DNA of 64,000 nucleotides from Taeniopygia guttata. Taxonomy: Eukaryota > Chordata > Aves > Passeriformes > Estrildidae. The stretch covers positions 21,716,001 to 21,780,000 of the forward strand of contig NC_133024.1 of NCBI RefSeq assembly GCF_048771995.1. Reading direction: 5' to 3'. The notes beneath the pieces were generated by a model. The model saw only the letters and a program-made list of their open reading frames with translations. It had not been told where the DNA came from and ran no database searches. Both the position numbers and the translations under genes were made by a program. Positions 61,299 through 64,000 of this stretch are shown piece by piece (within the stretch, counting starts at the first letter, position 1; every line of letters starts with the position of its first letter).

Positions 61299-61487
61299 TT
61301 AAGAGCGCACAGACTCATCAATCCTTTTCACAGCCAGACCCCCTCCAAAATTACAGCCATAGAGTTCTACCCGAAGGGCAATCCCACGGTACCATGTTTT
61401 TGGAACAATGCGGATGAACCGGGACAGGATGGGCGGGTTAAAAAAATTCTTGACATGCCCATTGCTGTTTGCATTACCCAAGAAAAC
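61299..61487 (-). CDS. F5: F5 last coding exon with stop
   Basis: Acceptor TATTTGCAG ends at 61,488 and the stop TAA is at 61,301-61,299. It reads [45 protein letters not shown] and then a 17-residue tail ([17 protein letters not shown]) instead of the short human DIY end. Confidence 0.93.
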   Translation of the reverse strand, partial: VFLGNANSNGHVKNFFNPPILSRFIRIVPKTWYRGIALRVELYGCNFGGGLAVKRIDESVRS

Positions 61488-63703
61488 CTGCAAATATACA
61501 AACACAATTAGTTAAAAGGTGGCATTTCAAAAAAACCCTGCATTTAATTTTTATCACATTTCCAAGCCGTTGCATTAGTCACACCCAGGGTAGATGGACT
61601 GGCTCATTTCTGGTTTTAAATAAGACCACAACAAGTCTCTTCCTAATGTGCTGGGTTGAAAGTAGTTCCGGCCAGCAACAGCTGAGTCTGAATGGATTAA
61701 ACAGCCTCTGTTTCCATCCACACTAGAAAATTTGCCATTCTCATTTCTAATGGATCAAACATCCAAACTCCCCTTATTTCACCACTGGTAATAGTTCTTG
61801 TGGGTTAAGTTGGTGTAAGGTAATACAGGAAAAAATACAAAGTACTGTTTCTGCTTTGTGGGTACCTGAAGTTACCCAGTTCTGCTATAGCAATACTGCT
61901 CACTAACATTAATTTGACTTAAAATATCAGGGCACAAATAAAAGCCAAGAAGAGGCCCTGGGGAATCCATTATTCACTCAAATTAAATGTCCTTGTGCAT
62001 TCAAACTAAATGTTCTCCTTTACAAACAGTGTCAGCTCCTTTTATCACAATGTTGGCTGCATTCTCTGCAGATACAGTGTTCATTCCTTTTATTATGATT
62101 AATCATGATGACTAAAATCAGATGGATACTGTGACATTATCTGTAGTAACCCCAGCTCCCTAGCACTTTACAGTCCAGTGAGAATATCAATTTGACTGGG
62201 CATTCTGCCTGTGAGCCATGACTGTGTCCAGCACCTAAAACCAAACAATTCAATTCAAAACAACAAAACAATTCCATTGCCCGGGCTACCAGTGATACCT
62301 TTGGCATTGAGCTTGAATCCTCTATGTAGGATTTCCACTCAGAGCCTTCATTGCTGTACAGAAGAACATAGGTTTTCACAAAGTTTTCAGCTGACATGGA
62401 CGTCACCCCCTGCGTAGCAATAGCAGTGATCTTCTTTACTGTGAGGAGATCAATTTGCAGCCACTGTTGATTGTTGTTAAACTACAATTGATATGAAAGT
62501 TTGTGTATTAGCAAGCATGTAAATATCTGTATTTGCTTAATGAAAAATCTTGTTCACAGTTAGTTAAAACTGTATCAAAATGCATCAAAACTGTATCAAA
62601 GAAGTCCAGAAGAATAAAGCTGAGGCAAGTCACAAGCATTCTTCATGACTTATATATTTCACTTCATCACTGCAGGTAGTGTATTTGGAGTCTGAAGATT
62701 TATGCTTTAATTTCCAATACACAATGAAATATAACAGAGATTTACCTCCAGTGTGTTAAAATCTAACATAATACTAATACCAAACGCTTATACAAAAGAG
62801 CAGCTTGCAGCAAATCTCAAGGTGCTTTGTGAAGAAATGCAGCTCCATTTCAAAGACACAGAAGCTCACATGCCTTGCGCTGAAGGTCACCCACCCCCAC
62901 ATCCACTAGGCTGCACCACCTATAAGTCAACCCAGAATGAGATTCTTTAACCCCTTAGAGACAAATATTCAAATTGCACTCATCTCCTGAAATTAAACAG
63001 GCTATTCCCACAGGGAAGTTCTGCAGACTGTGGCCCAGAGGAGACCATCCATCTCTCAAACTATGTCACTGCTGTTGCCAGAAGCTCAACAAGTTTTCTG
63101 CTGAGAAGTTGAGTGGTGATCTTCCCAAAGGATGGTTGTGAAGTGACCCTATAATGCTCAGCACTGGCCAGAGCATGCAGGAAACACCACAACCACACAG
63201 GCAGCACCAGTTTATTAACCAGCTGCCCCTGCTGCCTTTCCTGTTGTTCTCTTGTTACCTTGGCTCGCCAGGCATTTATCTTTCCATTCTGATTGAGACG
63301 AGCAAGTGAAGCATCCCATGTGTTAAACCAGGATGTCTTTGTAGATGAGGCTGTGATCTGGGTATTCTTGATCTCTCCACTTTCCATTCCAAGTGGCAAA
63401 GAGCAGCCTGTTGAGAGGAGCACTGCATCATCTCCAGTACACCCAAGTGGCCAGAGTGAAAGCAACAATGTTGGAACGGAGAAGACCCACAGTTTTAGTT
63501 TCATTTAAAGTATTAGGCAAAAAAATTGTCAGGATGGAAGCAGCTGACCAATTCTTACCATCTACTTCGCAGCCCAGAAGCTCCATGCGAAGAGTAGGCC
63601 TGTTGTAGACCTCGGTGGGGTAGAGTCTGATGTACCTAGCAATAATAGGGGGATCAATGATGTTCTCTTTTACCTCATAGGCATTGGAATTGCCTTCAAA
63701 AAT
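61299..63703 (-). CDS. F5: F5, coagulation factor V, last four coding exons (C1 end and C2 domain)
   Basis: Factor V is the plasma cofactor of factor Xa in prothrombinase; its C-terminal C1 and C2 discoidin domains bind phosphatidylserine membranes (family knowledge). Exons here are 63,559-63,703; 63,259-63,407; 62,299-62,481; 61,299-61,487, joining in phase. The first ends C1 ([31 protein letters not shown]). The others form C2: [86 protein letters not shown]. The match to human F5 is high and extends across the C1-C2 junction, which separates it from F8. The A domains, B region and the rest of C1 lie beyond the right edge. The predicted C-terminus runs about 14 residues past the usual GCDIY end. 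Confidence 0.95.
61488..62298 (-). other. F5 C2-domain introns
   Basis: This intron, together with 62,482-63,258 and 63,408-63,558, shows no further exon or known repeat. A small duplicated unit (aaaactgtatcaaa, twice) lies near 62,564-62,599. The stretch from 63,704 to the right edge is also intron. Confidence 0.55.
62299..62481 (-). CDS. F5: F5 exon: middle of C2 domain
   Basis: Acceptor CAATTGTAG ends at 62,482 and donor GTATCA begins at 62,298. It is 61 codons: [61 protein letters not shown]. Confidence 0.94.
63259..63407 (-). CDS. F5: F5 exon: start of C2 domain
   Basis: Acceptor TCTCAACAG ends at 63,408 and donor GTAACA begins at 63,258. It reads [49 protein letters not shown]; the first C2 cysteine is present. 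Confidence 0.95.
63559..63703 (-). CDS. F5: F5 exon: end of C1 domain
   Basis: Acceptor TTTTAAACAG ends at 63,704 and donor GTAAGA begins at 63,558. It reads [20 protein letters not shown] through LLGCEVD plus the first base of a Gly codon. Confidence 0.95.
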
Positions 63704-64000
63704 CTGTTTAAAAGAAAAAAGAAAAACAGGGAAAAACCCACACATAATTTAATGCAAACATAAGTTTAGATGCTGAAAGCCTGCTCTGTTACAAATGTAA
63801 ACTTTTTTATGCCCTTAGCCCTATCCACAGTGACAGCACAGCCTATGCTGCAGGGCTATTTGAAATATCTCATGGTCCCATCTTAGCATATTTGGAAGTG
63901 TCTGAAGGGCTCAGTTTAAATAAGCAATGGGTTTTTTTTATGCAAGTCTATAAAAATACATGAGCAAAGAGGCAAAAGGAGAGGTAAAAGACAACAGGCT

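Overview
The window is vertebrate genomic DNA, almost certainly from a bird. The exons are small, phase-consistent and bounded by GT/AG. The interspersed repeats are avian: several truncated CR1 LINE 3' ends with the usual 'cacagaatcatagaatgg' type terminus, and an avian endogenous-retrovirus LTR. Five protein genes fit in 64 kb, in the same order and orientation as I remember for the human 1q24.2 block NME7 - BLZF1 - CCDC181 - SLC19A2 - F5. I did not determine the species.

Layout from left to right. (1) 1-19,510: the 5' end of NME7 on the minus strand. Exon 2 lies at 1,428-1,535 and the ATG-bearing exon 1 ends at 19,506, with an intron of about 18 kb between them. (2) 19,290-19,800: a CpG island serving as a likely shared promoter for NME7 (minus) and BLZF1 (plus). 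(3) 21,200-26,732: BLZF1 (golgin-45) on the plus strand, six coding exons, 397 residues. (4) 29,246-34,395: CCDC181 on the minus strand, tail to tail with BLZF1, five coding exons, 486 residues, with its likely CpG-island promoter near 37.3-37.6 kb. (5) 43,570-53,382: SLC19A2 (thiamine transporter 1) on the minus strand, six exons, 491 residues, starting in a third CpG island. (6) 61,299-63,703: the last four coding exons of F5 (coagulation factor V) on the minus strand. They encode the end of the C1 domain and the whole C2 domain; the rest of F5 lies beyond the right edge.

The genes do not form a pathway. They cover a ciliary/centrosomal NDP-kinase-family protein, a Golgi matrix protein, a sperm-flagellum microtubule protein, a vitamin transporter and a clotting cofactor, kept together by conserved vertebrate synteny. 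All four genes whose start or end is visible have exon phases that join without a break, and I see no sign of pseudogenisation.

Between the genes I found six CR1 fragments, one of them interrupted by a likely solo LTR. There is also an ERV LTR with its leader downstream of F5, two faint MIR-like SINE fossils, simple repeats and a strong G-quadruplex motif. I saw no RNA genes, CRISPR arrays or intact mobile elements. The least explained items are a coding-like antisense stretch at 19,870-20,187 and a 59-codon cysteine-rich reading frame in an SLC19A2 intron at 50,120-50,299. Both may be chance and neither is claimed as a gene.
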